This document shows, piece after piece, positions 36,346 through 47,640 of a DNA stretch of 64,000 bases. Source of the stretch: Ceratothoa steindachneri. Its lineage: Eukaryota > Arthropoda > Malacostraca > Isopoda > Cymothoidae. The position numbers and the translations under genes were made by a program. Every line of letters begins with the position of its first letter. Within the stretch, counting starts at the first letter, position 1. The stretch spans positions 128,906,545-128,970,544 of the forward strand of contig OZ018328.1 of NCBI GenBank assembly GCA_963969495.1, in the 5' to 3' direction. Below the pieces are notes generated by a model. It ran no database searches and was not told where the DNA came from. It worked only from the letters and a program-made list of their open reading frames with translations.

Positions 36346-38385
36346 CACAATCTCAACAAGCCCTTCTGCGGACTATAAAAAATGACTGGTGGACAAAAGA
36401 GGCACACAATATACAAAACTATGCAGATATTAATGACATGCACAATTTTTATAATGCAGTTTTGATGCCCATCAAAACTGCTGATGGAAGTACTCTTTTA
36501 AAGGAACAATCACTAATAGTAAACCCAAATGATAATACAGTACTAGACGAGACCTTAAAGCTGTTACAGATGCCTGTCCTTGACCATGACCCAACTTTTG
36601 TAGAAGTCCTCTCAGCACTAAGGTCTCTGAAAAACAATAAAACCCTTGGGCCTGAAAATATTCCAGCAGAGATTATAAAAGATGGTGGCTATCTCTGTCA
36701 TAGGAATTTTCACATGATTATTTTTAAAAGTATGGACTGAAGAAACTGTTCTTCAACAGTGGAAAGATGCCAACATTATAACAATCTATCCAAACAAAGA
36801 GGAAAAATCGCAATGTGGAAAGAGCAGAGGTATCTCCCTACTATCTATGGTATGGAAAGTCTTGGCTAAGATACTCCGCAATCGTTTAATACACCATATA
36901 TCTGAGGAAATATTACCGGAGTTCCAGTGTAAGTTTAAATCAAATCGCGGAACAGTTTACATGATATTCACAACGAGACATCTTCAAGAAAAGTGCAGAA
37001 AACAGCATAAGGATGTTTTTATAGGCTTTATAGACCTTTCCAAAGCCTTTGATGCTGTCAATAGGGAACTGTTATGGGAAGTACTCCACAAATTTGGCTG
37101 TGCATCAAAATTTATTAATATCTTACGACAGTTTCACGATGGAATGTTTGCTCACGTCACTGTCGGGGGACTAGATTCAGAACCCTTCGAAGTTCACACT
37201 GGTGAAAAGCAAGGTTGTGTGTTCGCACCTGTGTTACTTAACATGTTTCTTTTCTGTGTTACCACCTTACTCAAGTAGAATATACAATTAAACAGCGGTG
37301 TGAAGTTAAATTACAGGCTTGATGACGGTAACCTTTTCAACATCAAACAATTTCAGGCAGTCACAAAAATTTTATTAGAGACAATTTTAGATCTACAATA
37401 TGCAGATGCTTGTGCTTTTGTTGCACATGCGCCAGAATCATTACAGGCTACACTAACAGCAGTAATAAATGGTTATAGAAGAGTCGGACTCTGTGTCAAT
37501 GCTAAAAAAAACAAAAATATTATGTCAATGGGCAAATGGTACCCCACATGATCCACCCATTTTCACTATTAACAACACTGACTTAACCAAAACCTTCGGA
37601 AGCTATCTCTCCTATAACTGCAGCGTAGATAATGAAATCCAACATCGTCTACGGCAAGCTTCACCCTCCTTTGGTAGCTTAAGGAAAAGAGTGTATATGA
37701 AGAACGAACTGAGCTTGAAGACCAAAGTAGCAGTCTACAGGGCAGTATGTATCTCGACTCTAACATACGGATGTGAAGCCTGGACCACATATAACCGCCA
37801 TATGAAAATGTTGGAGGCCTTCTACATATGTGGCCTTTAACGTATTCGGGGAATCACCTGGAGAGATAGGCTTACCCACAACCAAATATTTGAGAAAACT
37901 TCATGTACCAGCATAGAGACTATTATTATACAACACCAGCTCAGATGGCTTGGACACGTAATAAGGATGCCAGAAGACCGGCTACCACATAAAATACTCT
38001 ACAGCCAATGAAACGAAGGTCGACGTTCTGCAGGCGGCCAAGAGAAAAGACACAAAGACAATATTAAGGGAACTTTAAATAAAATAAATAAAGACCCAGC
38101 AAATCTGGAATACTTTGCCACCGATTGACATCTTTGGAGGACAATATGCCGTAAGGGCGCAGAAGAACTGAAATATAGCATTAGACAATCAAGGAATGAC
38201 AGACGTACAAGGAGGCACGCCCGTCAAGCTAACCCTGTACCACCCGACGTGAACTTTACCTGTCCTGTCTGCAACAAAGTGTGCAGATAAAGAATAGGAT
38301 TCTACAGCCATCAATGGAGTCACCGATGATCCCGAGAAGATCGTCTTCATCGGATACGATGGACTCCTATAAGCATAAGTAAGTA
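36345..38385 (+). pseudogene. Non-LTR retrotransposon (LINE) with C-terminal zinc finger, 5'-truncated
   Basis: The protein is readable from just before the RT domain to the end. WWTKEAHNIQNYADINDMHNF and ADGSTLLKEQ lie at about 36388-36510. RSLKNNKTLGPENIPAEII near 36620 is the pre-RT helix. WKVLAKILRNRLI is near 36850. GFIDLSKAFDAVNREL near 37022 is RT motif A, and GEKQGCVFAP near 37200 is motif B. The catalytic YADD box near 37400 reads YADACAF, so one aspartate is lost. AVCISTLTYGCEAWTT then RLTHNQIFEK and QLRWLGHVIRMPEDRLPHK follow, and a finger (CPVCNKVC, FYSHQWSH) lies near 38260-38320. Main lesions are a frameshift near 36730 and stops at 37276, 37549 and 37838, with more after 38000. 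It lacks the endonuclease domain. Confidence 0.9.
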
Positions 38386-38399
38386 AGCATATTTTAACT

Positions 38400-38600
38400 T
38401 TTTATCAAATTTATTTCTAAAATTTTCTCTATAGTTTGAAAAAACAAATTGGAAAAGTTTAAAAAAAATAAATTTTATCATCGAAAGCCTTTGGATTGCT
38501 TAAAACAAAAAGGATAACCTATGGAGAAGTTCACAAAAATGATTTTTTATTTGAATTTTTCATATTTTCGAAAGTAGCATCAAATGATTTCTAAAATATA
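38400..38600 (+). repeat. Fragment of the unnamed interspersed repeat
   Basis: AT-rich tract with a GAGAAGTTCACAAAAATG motif near 38524 like the GGTGAAGTTCAGAAAATTT motif of copy B. It lies directly 3' of the LINE, which fits the LINE having inserted into a tract of this repeat. Confidence 0.4.
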
Positions 38601-38610
38601 TTTGTTATTT

Positions 38611-38895
38611 TAGAAGAAAAGGAGCAGAATATAGATATCAATACAGATACGCGCGCGTAGGCATGCCCTTAGATAGAAAATTTCATTGCTTCCAAACTTT
38701 CGGAAGTTTATATGTGCAAACGTTAATCTCCAACACCCACCACACTACCACCAAACGGTCGAAGCAGTTACAGATTAAGCTTCCCTAGAGCTAGTACCAT
38801 CATAGTGGTAGGCGTGGTACTTGCCATGAATCAATTTCAAATCCCTTTGACGACTAGTCAACTAATTGTTCAACTTCAATGATTAACTGAGTTAT
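38611..38895 (+). repeat. 285-bp dispersed direct repeat, copy 1
   Basis: Starts TAGAAGAAAAGGAGCAG and ends GATTAACTGAGTTAT. It matches 41811-42094 at roughly 90 percent identity by eye, in the same orientation, with homology stopping sharply at both ends. It contains an alternating CGCGCGCG-type stretch and a central CCCTAGAGCTAGTACCATC. No coding capacity. No clear terminal inverted repeats or target duplications were found, so it may be a SINE-like or MITE-like unit. Confidence 0.9.
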
Positions 38896-39104
38896 CAGGA
38901 GGAATTAGCTACTGGCCCCGAAAAACGAGTAAAGCAAAATGATATTATAAAAGCAAATTTAGATGAAAAAAAAAGAGGAATTTTGAGGATTATTTTTTCT
39001 GTATTTAAAGAGAATTCTGATAATTTTTGTCTGGACTTTACGCCTAGAAAATAAGCATCAATTGAAAAAAATAGACCAATGCTAAATTATTAAAAGACAA
39101 AACA

Positions 39105-39215
39105 AGGCTTTGCCACTCCCTCCCCCTCCTTTACGGAGAAGCTTGCGCTCCACTCTAATCACTAACAGCCCGAAGGGCTGTTGGTCTCCGCCCTATTTGG
39201 CCTTTCAAACCCTTT
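39105..39215 (-). repeat. Fragment of the unnamed interspersed repeat with a hairpin
   Basis: The complement of GGCTTTGCCACTCCC..GAGAAGCTTGCGCTCC parallels the GCGAAGCGCAAGC..GAGTGGCGAAGCC part of copy B. A perfect hairpin AACAGCC-CGAAG-GGCTGTT sits at 39164-39182. Confidence 0.5.
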
Positions 39216-39411
39216 TTTTCAACCCTATTTCATTACGCTTTTTTGTACTCTTTGTTTAAACGACAAATTAATCCCTTGTAAAATAAAAGGAAACAAAGAA
39301 TAAATATGATAAATACTTTATTTGTTAATTATTAACTCACACCCTACAAAAATTCATTCATTCTGAATTTCTTTCTTCGAACTGCTTTCTTCTTTTAACA
39401 ACCGGTAAATC

Positions 39412-39958
39412 TTTAAATTTTCTTCTTCTTCTTTTTCCTCTTCTTCTTCTTCTATCTCCTTTTTCTTCTTCTTATTATTATTACTGTCCTTTCATCTTCT
39501 CTCCTCCTTTTCGAACTCTTCTTCTTCTCCTCCTCCTTATCTTCTTCTTTTCTTCTTGCTCATGTTCATTCTCTTACGCCTGTTCTATTTCGCTCTTTCT
39601 TTTTGTCTCTCTCTTCTTTTTCATCTTTCTCCCTGTCTTTTCTTTTCTTCTCTTTCTTATTCATCTCCTATTCCTTTTTTCCTCAAATCCTCTTCTTTCT
39701 TATACTCATCCTTTTTTCTTTTCTTCTCTATCTCCTATTTATTCTATGGTTCTCCTCCTTCTCCTTCTCCTCACCTACTTTTCTTTTTCTTCTTCTTCCG
39801 ATTCTCCTTCTTCTCTTACTCTTCCTATTCTTCTTCTTATTATCTTCATCCTTTTCTTAAACTTCTCCCTCTACTGCTCTTCTTCTTTTTTCATTTCTTT
39901 CTTCTCTTCTTATTCTCCTATTCGTACTTCTTCTCCTCATGCATTTCTTTATATTTAA
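39412..39958 (+). repeat. Long polypyrimidine (TTC/TCC)-rich tract
   Basis: About 550 bp of mostly C and T on the plus strand with imperfect TTC repeats. The serine-, phenylalanine- and leucine-rich open frames here follow from the composition alone. Such tracts can form triplex DNA. Confidence 0.95.
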
Positions 39959-40099
39959 CCAATGCCAAAATTCTATTTCTTAAAATAAATGATTAGGGAC
40001 AAAAATAAGCGGCTTCTCCTCTCTTCATTTACCTCTAATCGTTTTTAGGTGCAAGTAGATATTTTCTCCTGATAAAGATTAAAATCTATTTTAGAAATA

Positions 40100-40450
40100 A
40101 CTTCGATAAAAATTTAGAATATACAAAAGTTAAAATATAAATGTATCCATGGTTAAACTTTTAGAAATTTTCGGAATAATAATAATATTATCTTGATTTT
40201 AGAAAACTGCCAAAATATACCAGATAATTCATTAACTAAGCAAAAAACATTTTTAGCATTATTTCACTTGATTTAAAAAAATCCCGTTGTAAAAACATAG
40301 AATAATGGAGGAATTCGTATGGAAATATTTTTAATATTTTAGACCAAAAGGCTGTTGCCGAAACTGGATAGGTCGTAGGGCACAGACCAAAGGTCTGCCT
40401 GCGAAGCGCAAGCATCTTTTGTAAGGAAGAGTGCCGAAGCGCTCCTCTTG
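40100..40450 (+). repeat. Fragment of the unnamed interspersed repeat with a hairpin
   Basis: CCATGGTTAAAC near 40147 and GCGAAGCGCAAGCATC then GAGTGCCGAAGCGC near 40401-40445 follow the order of copy B. A hairpin CAGACC-AAA-GGTCTG lies at 40383-40397 next to these motifs. Confidence 0.5.
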
Positions 40451-41810
40451 TATTATTAAGACGTAAAACTAATGTTAAATAAATTGCATATCGTCTAACA
40501 TTATTTATATATCCTTTGATCGTAAAAGATGCAATCCATCACAACACTGAAAACATCTGCAGGATTACACAAAGCTGTTGCCTAGTGAATAACCGCACCT
40601 ATTTTGTAATTATTGGTTCTATGCCTACATATTTTACTGTGATTTATTGCCTTATAATCCATATTAACTGAATCTATGACCGTAGGATTTTTACTTTTAT
40701 GCCATTAAAATGGGAGTAGCAAGTATTCATCTATGAAAGAAAGTCGCACTGTTCTAGATTCCTGGATTTACTTCTAAACTAAGGAAAGACCTTGCAAATT
40801 TTATTTTAAAATGGAATGGGATGGTAATAAAATAGGATGGATTTGGCAAAATAGCATTAAATAGTAGAAAACTAGCAAAAATGCTTTGAAAATAAAGGAC
40901 ATTCTACCTATATATATTAATTAGGTTTGGTTTTCACCCCGTAAAGTGGTTGACATCTGGAAAATTGTGTGCCTCTCCGGCCCCTACACCTAAATATTTC
41001 CCTCCCGGCCCCTATGGCTACAATTTGATCTACGGCAATATATGATACGCACATTTTCACTTTCTCTACATTTACTACATTCTTTACAGATCTCCCTACA
41101 AACTTTCTCCGTAATATGGCTCGCCTTTATTGCGTTATAAATTCAAGGACTTTTTATTGGACGAGGATTTATAAAGCAAGCTCTCTTAACAATCTTGTAA
41201 TATCTTAATTGGTTAGTTCAGTTATGGAAGGGTCTGAGGAAGAGAAGTACAGTGAATTATAACTTGTTGGCAAATCCTGAAATGAAAAAGGGACACTCCG
41301 ACATTTTCTTACTTTGAGTCATCAAGAAGAGAGGGAAAGGGAAGTTTAGGGAAATTATAAGATGGTTTTGGACTTAATTAATGAGAGAAACACATAGAAC
41401 AAGCTTAGATATCCAAGAGGTATTAAAAACCAAAATAATAAAAATAGGCTATAAAAAATCATAATTTTGGTCCTAAATTCTTTTAATTGCGATATGTATT
41501 TTTTACTTTGCTTTTCTTAATTGATGGACTAACAAATTGTAGCTATTATGTCAGGCGCGTAGAAGAATGTTTAAAAGTCAGTTTGAAAAGAATAAATTAT
41601 ACTTCCAGAAAGGACAAATATTTAACGAAAGTAATGAAATCCACAGTTACTATTTACGGCAGACAAAACAAATATGCTTTGTTTACTCTTCGCCTTTACC
41701 CTATTTAAATTTAGCGAAGACAAAAGAAAGTGAAAATAAGCAGAGCATCAGATGGGAGAATAGCCACCTAAGCGGATTTTCTCGAAGTTCGGCTTAATTT
41801 GCGACCAGAT
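40451..41810. other. No recognised feature
   Basis: AT-rich spacer. Short open frames at 41487-41797 show no recognisable motif. Confidence 0.3.
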
Positions 41811-42094
41811 TAGAAGAAAAGGAACAGAATACAGATATCAATAAACATACGCGCGCGTGAGCATGCACTTAGATGAAATTTTTATTGCTTCCAAACATTC
41901 GGAAGTTTAAATGTGCAAATGTTAATCTCCAACACCCACCCCACCACCACCAAACGGTCTTAGCAGTTACAGATTAAGCTTCCCTAGCGCTAGTACCATC
42001 CTAGTGGTAGGCGTGGTGCTTGCCATAAATCAATTTTAAATCCCTTTGACGACTAGTCAACTAATTGTTCAACTTGAATGATTAACTGAGTTAT
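41811..42094 (+). repeat. 285-bp dispersed direct repeat, copy 2
   Basis: Partner of 38611-38895, same orientation, 3.2 kb apart. Differences are scattered substitutions and one-base gaps. It ends 24 bp before the 27-bp minisatellite at 42119. Confidence 0.9.
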
Positions 42095-42118
42095 ATGATG
42101 ACAAACTTAATCATTCAC

Positions 42119-42395
42119 AAAGGAAAGATCGTTGTTTAGGTGAAGAAGGGAAAGATCGTTGAGTGGGCGAACCAAGAAAAGGTTGATGTGTGTTTGAAGA
42201 AAGGAAAGATCGTTCTGTGGGAAAAAATGAAAGGTGTTTTTCTGGTTGAAAAATGTAAAGGTCTTTCTGTGGGCGAAGAATGTAAAGCTCATTATGTGGG
42301 TGAAGATTGAAAGGGTGGTTGTGTGGGTCAAAAAAGGAAAGGTCATTGTGTGGGGGAGGAAAAGATAGTTGATCAAGTTAAAGAAAAATTTGTAA
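42119..42395 (+). repeat. 27-bp minisatellite
   Basis: About ten units approximating GGAAAGATCGTTGTGTGGGTGAAGAA, each near 26-27 bp, with substitutions. The minus-strand open frame with repeated TFxFF motifs is the translation of this array and was not called as a gene. Confidence 0.92.
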
Positions 42396-42519
42396 GAAAA
42401 TGATAGTCAAAGGTTAAATTTACAAGAAGCTAGATGAAGACTACATAAAAGAAGCCCTCGCCACCTAAAAACGAGTTTAGCAAATATATGAAGTATTAGT
42501 TGTGGTATAATCTTCTATA

Positions 42520-42715
42520 GAAGACCGGCTCTCGCAGGCCTAGTCGATGCGGCATTGGATTTCTGCCTTCGAGGCAAGGTATTGTTTGCAACGAGCGTGG
42601 ACACAAAATTACAGTGTCGTTATTTTACTGGCCGCCAATTAGGTCAATATGTTAATAGTCACTTCAGTGGTGGTAAGTAGCTCCACGCTCATCTATTTAT
42701 CGAAAACTATGAAAT
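42520..42715 (+). repeat. tRNA-derived SINE, copy 2
   Basis: It shares with 28466-28650 the A box area (GGCCTAGTCGATGCGGCATT), GGATTTCTG, GAGGCA, and the body ACTGGCCGCCAATTAGG with a following GTTAATAGT and CCACGCTCATC. The B box is badly mutated (GTATTGTTTGCAA), so this copy would not be transcribed by RNA polymerase III. Confidence 0.68.
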
Positions 42716-42719
42716 GACC

Positions 42720-42975
42720 CTCCTTCCTAGGATCCATTCCCAACCTCTTATCTGGTTCCGATATGTAGACGACATCCTGTCGGCATAGCTCATAGACAAC
42801 AACAATTTCAATGAACTTTTCACAAACCCATCGATAAAATTCAAAGTAGAATGGGAACAGAATAATTCTCTACTGTTTCTAGACGTAAATATCCACCGTT
42901 TTAATAATTATATTCAGTGCTCAGTCTATCGAAAGCCTACAAATTCAAATTTAAATAAATTTGTTCTTACTAAAT
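42720..42975 (+). pseudogene. Penelope-like element, reverse transcriptase fragment
   Basis: WFRYVDDILS at 42753-42782 is the catalytic motif of Penelope-type reverse transcriptase (YVDD at 42762-42773). After an in-frame stop comes IKFKVEWEQNNSLLFLDVNIHR, then CSVYRKPTNSN, the block seen at the start of the Penelope ORF at 56300. The fragment is cut off at about 42975, shortly before the mariner copy, and the rest of RT and the GIY-YIG domain are missing. Confidence 0.85.
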
Positions 42976-43029
42976 GACAAAACCGTTAAGATATCTGTCA
43001 TTTCTTTCCTCTTTCCCCGATACTATAGA

Positions 43030-43727
<698 letters not shown>

Positions 43728-43757
43728 CCATTAACCCATAAGAAATCGGGAAAGATG

Positions 43758-43850
43758 ATTGATACACTAGCGGTATGGCAAGGCATGAAATGAGAAGAGC
43801 GCTCCCGATGGCCTACATTCGAACCTCACCTATTTTTCACTTTCTTTAAG
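43758..43850 (+). repeat. Possible tRNA-derived SINE
   Basis: CTAGCGGTATGG near 43768-43779 resembles an A box and ATTCGAACCTC near 43818-43828 resembles a B box, about 45 bp apart as in tRNA genes. No acceptor stem pairing was found, so it is not a tRNA gene. Only one copy is visible here. Confidence 0.35.
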
Positions 43851-43960
43851 CAGTAAAACAGTTTAGATTATTTTATTTTGTTTGCTATCTCTTTTCTTCT
43901 TCTTAATTTATGCATTATCCTTGCAATATCGCTTGTGTATCATCTCTCCTTATTTTGAAA

Positions 43961-43961
43961 T

Positions 43962-44041
<80 letters not shown>

Positions 44042-45295
44042 GCAGATACACCCACAAATAAAAAGTGAAAAACGATTCCGAGCGCTTTCCTCTCGATTCT
44101 TAAAGACCTTTTCGAGGAATGAACAGGAGGCTGGACATATATTGCCTTAAATATTGGAAGACGGGGAATTAGACTACCCACCACTGAACCTTAATTAGGG
44201 TGTACAAAATCCTGAAACAACTTTATTTGAGAATTATGTATGTAGTGATAATGGAGTCTAGCATGAACAAACCAGGGCTAAGGTTGAAATTTTGGAATCT
44301 TGTTAATGGAGATACATTCTAATATATTTCTCGAAATATAATTACTGCATTTTATGACTGGTTTGGCACTGTCCCAGTTAATGCTATGGTGAAGATTGTA
44401 CCTATGTAGATAAAGCTCAGATTTTTTAATGTGATTACGGACATTGGTTTGATGTTGCAGAACCCGGACATCTAGTTCTTTCCCAGTCTTCCATGATAAA
44501 ATTTTTGGCAGTTGTTGCAGCATATCGAATAAACAATGCCAGGTCGAGGGGGGTGAATTTTTTACAAAAGTGCAATAATTGTAGTCTCGTACTTAAAAAT
44601 AAAATTTATGTCCAGAGGCCTAAGTACACGAGGTAATTTAATGAAAATATGTTTATAGGGTAAAACTAACAAGTTTTTGCCCTGAAACTTAGGGATATTA
44701 ACATTAGTTTGATAATAGGAAAACTTATTGGACTTATAACAATTGTCAAGAATGTACAGTGGGTAGCACAAATTCATTCCTATTTTATATATTCTATCGA
44801 CTTCTTTGTCTAGGTATTCTGGTGAGACAATTCTAAGGGCATGCAAAAACATAGAGGAGAAAACACTTTGTTTGATGCTATTATGGAGGTTAGAATAAAA
44901 ATGTATATAAGAGTCTATGGCTGTGGGTTTTCTAGATATTTCATATTTGAAACAATGGTTTGTCCAATGAATTAGAATATCTAGGAAAAGGAGTGTGCGA
45001 TCTTTTTCAACTTCTAATGTAAATTTTATCTCCATTAATGCGTTCCCAAATTTCACATTAGCCCTGGTTTATTATGATAGATCCAATATTCACTACATAC
45101 ATAAAATCTCAAATAAAGTTGTTTCAGGATTTTGTACCCCCCAATTAAGGTTCAGAGGTGTGTAGTCTAATCCCCTCTTCCACTATTTAAGGCAATGTAA
45201 GTCCAGCCTCCTGTTTATTCCTTGAAAAGGTCTTTAAGAATAAAGACGGAAGCACTCGGAATTATTTTTCCCTTTTCCTTTGTGGCTGTATCTGC

Positions 45296-45377
<82 letters not shown>

Positions 45378-45379
45378 AA
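43961..45379 (-). mobile_element. Penelope-like element with long inverted ends inside mirrored microsatellites
   Basis: An inverted repeat of about 240 bp flanks the coding remnant: 44041-44281 against 45060-45299 (shared GCAGATACA, CTTAAAGACCTTTTCGAGGAA-like, GGAGGCTGGAC, ACCTTAATT, CCTGAAACAACTTTATTTGAGA). Outside it the microsatellites mirror each other, (CA)n(TA)n at 43961-44040 and (TA)n(TG)n at 45297-45379. Penelope-like elements often carry an inverted copy of their tail at the 5' side (the pseudo-LTR arrangement), which explains the structure. The coding part between is 5'-truncated and on the minus strand. Confidence 0.87.
44290..45056 (-). pseudogene. Penelope-like protein remnant: RT end plus GIY-YIG domain
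   Basis: The minus strand from 45056 reads IKFTLEVEKDRTLLFLDILI then the YEISRKPTAIDSYIHF block that follows the Penelope RT core, and a linker (PEYLDKEVDRIYKIGMNL). After a frame change near 44550 the GIY-YIG endonuclease appears: GIVYSICCNNCQKFYHGRLGK, with YIG mutated to YHG. After another shift come ELDVRVLQHQTNVRNH, HHSINWDSAKP and NILECISINKIP. The N-terminal RT with YVDD is missing. In an active element the GIY-YIG domain nicks target DNA for reverse transcription. Confidence 0.85.
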
Positions 45380-45790
45380 TGATCATGTTACTACATTTAG
45401 CCATCGCCTAACGACGATGTGAGGCTTCATTCATCTCCCATTAAAGCTCTGTCAGCGCAGGCCCTGTAACCAGTATTTATTGGCTATTGACCTCTAACAC
45501 CAATAATTCTGTTTTTCAATTTCCTTCGAGAGTCTGTGTTATGTTTGCACGACCTCTCTCTCTTTCTCTCTCTCTCTATCCCATGGTCGCACTCACCTTC
45601 TATAAAACAAGAGAGATTATGCTTAGTAACCCAGATCAGCCTTAGAAACAATCGAGGACAATTCTCCATCGTTGCGATCCGTTCCACTTCAGTGGATGGA
45701 TAGTAATTTTGTCATCAAGTTGTTTATAGAATCCAAGTACACGAATTTATTTGGTGGGACATGCTCAAGAAAGAATAGGTACCTCTCGCT

Positions 45791-45796
<6 letters not shown>

Positions 45797-45862
<66 letters not shown>
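45797..45862. repeat. (TA)n microsatellite
   Basis: About 66 bp of TA dinucleotides preceded by a short CACACAT stretch, as at the other Penelope-linked arrays, though no Penelope sequence was recognised beside it. Confidence 0.97.
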
Positions 45863-45866
<4 letters not shown>

Positions 45867-47269
45867 TTGGGGTTATGGGTATGTTATATGGTTAAAAAGG
45901 ATTTAAACTCACTCTAGCACATTTATGACAAGTATCATAAGTTTTAAGCTACAACGTTTTTGACACCAATAAAGTTCATTTGTTGTGGTCAAGTTTACAA
46001 TCCATCGTAAAGCAACAAAATAATTAAATTTTCATGGATGGAACCAGCGGGCTTGGCTGTGGATTATAGATTGTAAGAGTCCGAGATTTTTCAGGAATTT
46101 CTAGATCTTGTTTTTAATCGGACTTCAATATCGCATCTTTTATCAGTACTTTCCTGCTCAATAGGTGTTATACCGCTATAAAATGCAAAACTAAATAAAT
46201 TTTAAGGATGCTTAACTAATCAAAGGGGAGTTTTTAATAGAAATGAAATGTGTGTTTGGATTCTGAAGCCTGAAAAATATTGTGAAGACTTCGTAAAAGG
46301 TGAAACGCCTTATTGCTTATCATTACTGGCTAGAAGGAAAATGAAAGCTAACATAAGAATAAGTACATATCGCAACAGTTGATAAAAAGTTTTTAATTTT
46401 GATAATTTCCGTAAATTCTCTCGAATTTCTACAAATTTTGTTTTAGTTTCAGCATTTCGACAAATATTGTCGAGGAAAAAAAACACTAAGCAATCGAGGT
46501 ATTGCTAAGAACATTTTTGCAAGTTCAACCGCATTTTAAAAAATAGCAAAATGCATTTACCAAACATATTGAGAACTTCTTCTACTCGCAATTCTTTTTA
46601 ATGTAACAAGAAAAAGATGCAAAATTGAATCATGACGCAAACTGGTAGTGGCTATTAGCAAAGTTGCAAAAAACCCCGTGATTTTCATGGCAAAACTATT
46701 TAATTAAATGATTACTAACCACCAAGGACACTAAGACCCTCTTGAAGCTAAAAAAAAAGAAATTTGAAGTCAAAGGTGAAGAAGAGGTACAAGAAAGAGA
46801 TAATATGACTGAAGAATTAGTTTGACAACCCCTATTTCCCTGAGGGCATATTTTAAGTAATATTTATCGATTCTATGTGAAACATTTTAACTTTATCATA
46901 TTCGATGATATTAAAATACATTTTATTACAAGTTAGCATTATCTTATAAGAACCCAAAGTTTATGCCATGCCAGTGTTATTTTTTTTTACTAGCTTAAAA
47001 CAGTTATTTCTAGTTGCCGTATGGTTATCTAGCTTCAAATATTGGGTTATAAGTCATTATGATGAAGCGGCTTAGTATTATTACAATGTTCTTTTCAGCA
47101 TATGTTCCAATGACGTCTTATAATCGCTTTATATAGGATAAGAATATGAGATATTTCTATTTAAATGAAAAATGTCTGCTAAGCATCTTAAAATTTGAGC
47201 TAATTATAATTCGAGACTAAGCCACCTCAATCCTTTGACCAGCAATATTGAAATCTCTTTAAATGTTAT
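45863..47269. other. No recognised feature
   Basis: AT-rich spacer without supported genes or repeats. Confidence 0.3.
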
Positions 47270-47640
47270 CATGGCCTACAGAAATAAGGGTAGAATACGT
47301 TACTCTTGCCCATTTCAAACATCATCTACCCTCTTTCCCAAAATTTGACTACTCCAGCTGTCCTTTGTAAAATTTAAATAGTCACCATGCTATTTTGCTA
47401 GTTTCGCGTCATCAATAAATTTTGAAATTTTATATAATAAATTCTTATCAAGACCATTTACATATATATTCACAAAAGCAAGTTTCCTAGAACAGATCGC
47501 TGATCCACACCGCTAGTGACCGATGCATATGAGGAAGTTTTTCCATGGCAACTCTTTGCCTTTGGGTTTCCAGCCAGTGTTAAACCATTTTAGGTCTCCG
47601 TAATATATGTACTCGACTCCATATAATCAATAGCTAAGTT
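47270..47640 (-). pseudogene. CR1-like LINE reverse transcriptase fragment
   Basis: Minus-strand frames give RQRVAMEKLP near 47570, which matches the segment before RT motif B. LAFVNIYVNGLDKNLLYKIS near 47490-47430 and KFIDDAKLAK near 47420-47390 match the GPLLFxIYINDLD and FADDTKL blocks. The FADD catalytic box appears as FIDD, keeping the two aspartates. Stops and frame shifts are frequent. It is closest in type to the CR1-like fragment at 12263-13900. Confidence 0.72.

Noticed and set aside
39556..39996. Serine/phenylalanine/leucine-rich frame of 146 codons
   Set aside because: It comes from the polypyrimidine tract at 39412-39958. Three overlapping frames are open at once, which indicates composition rather than coding.
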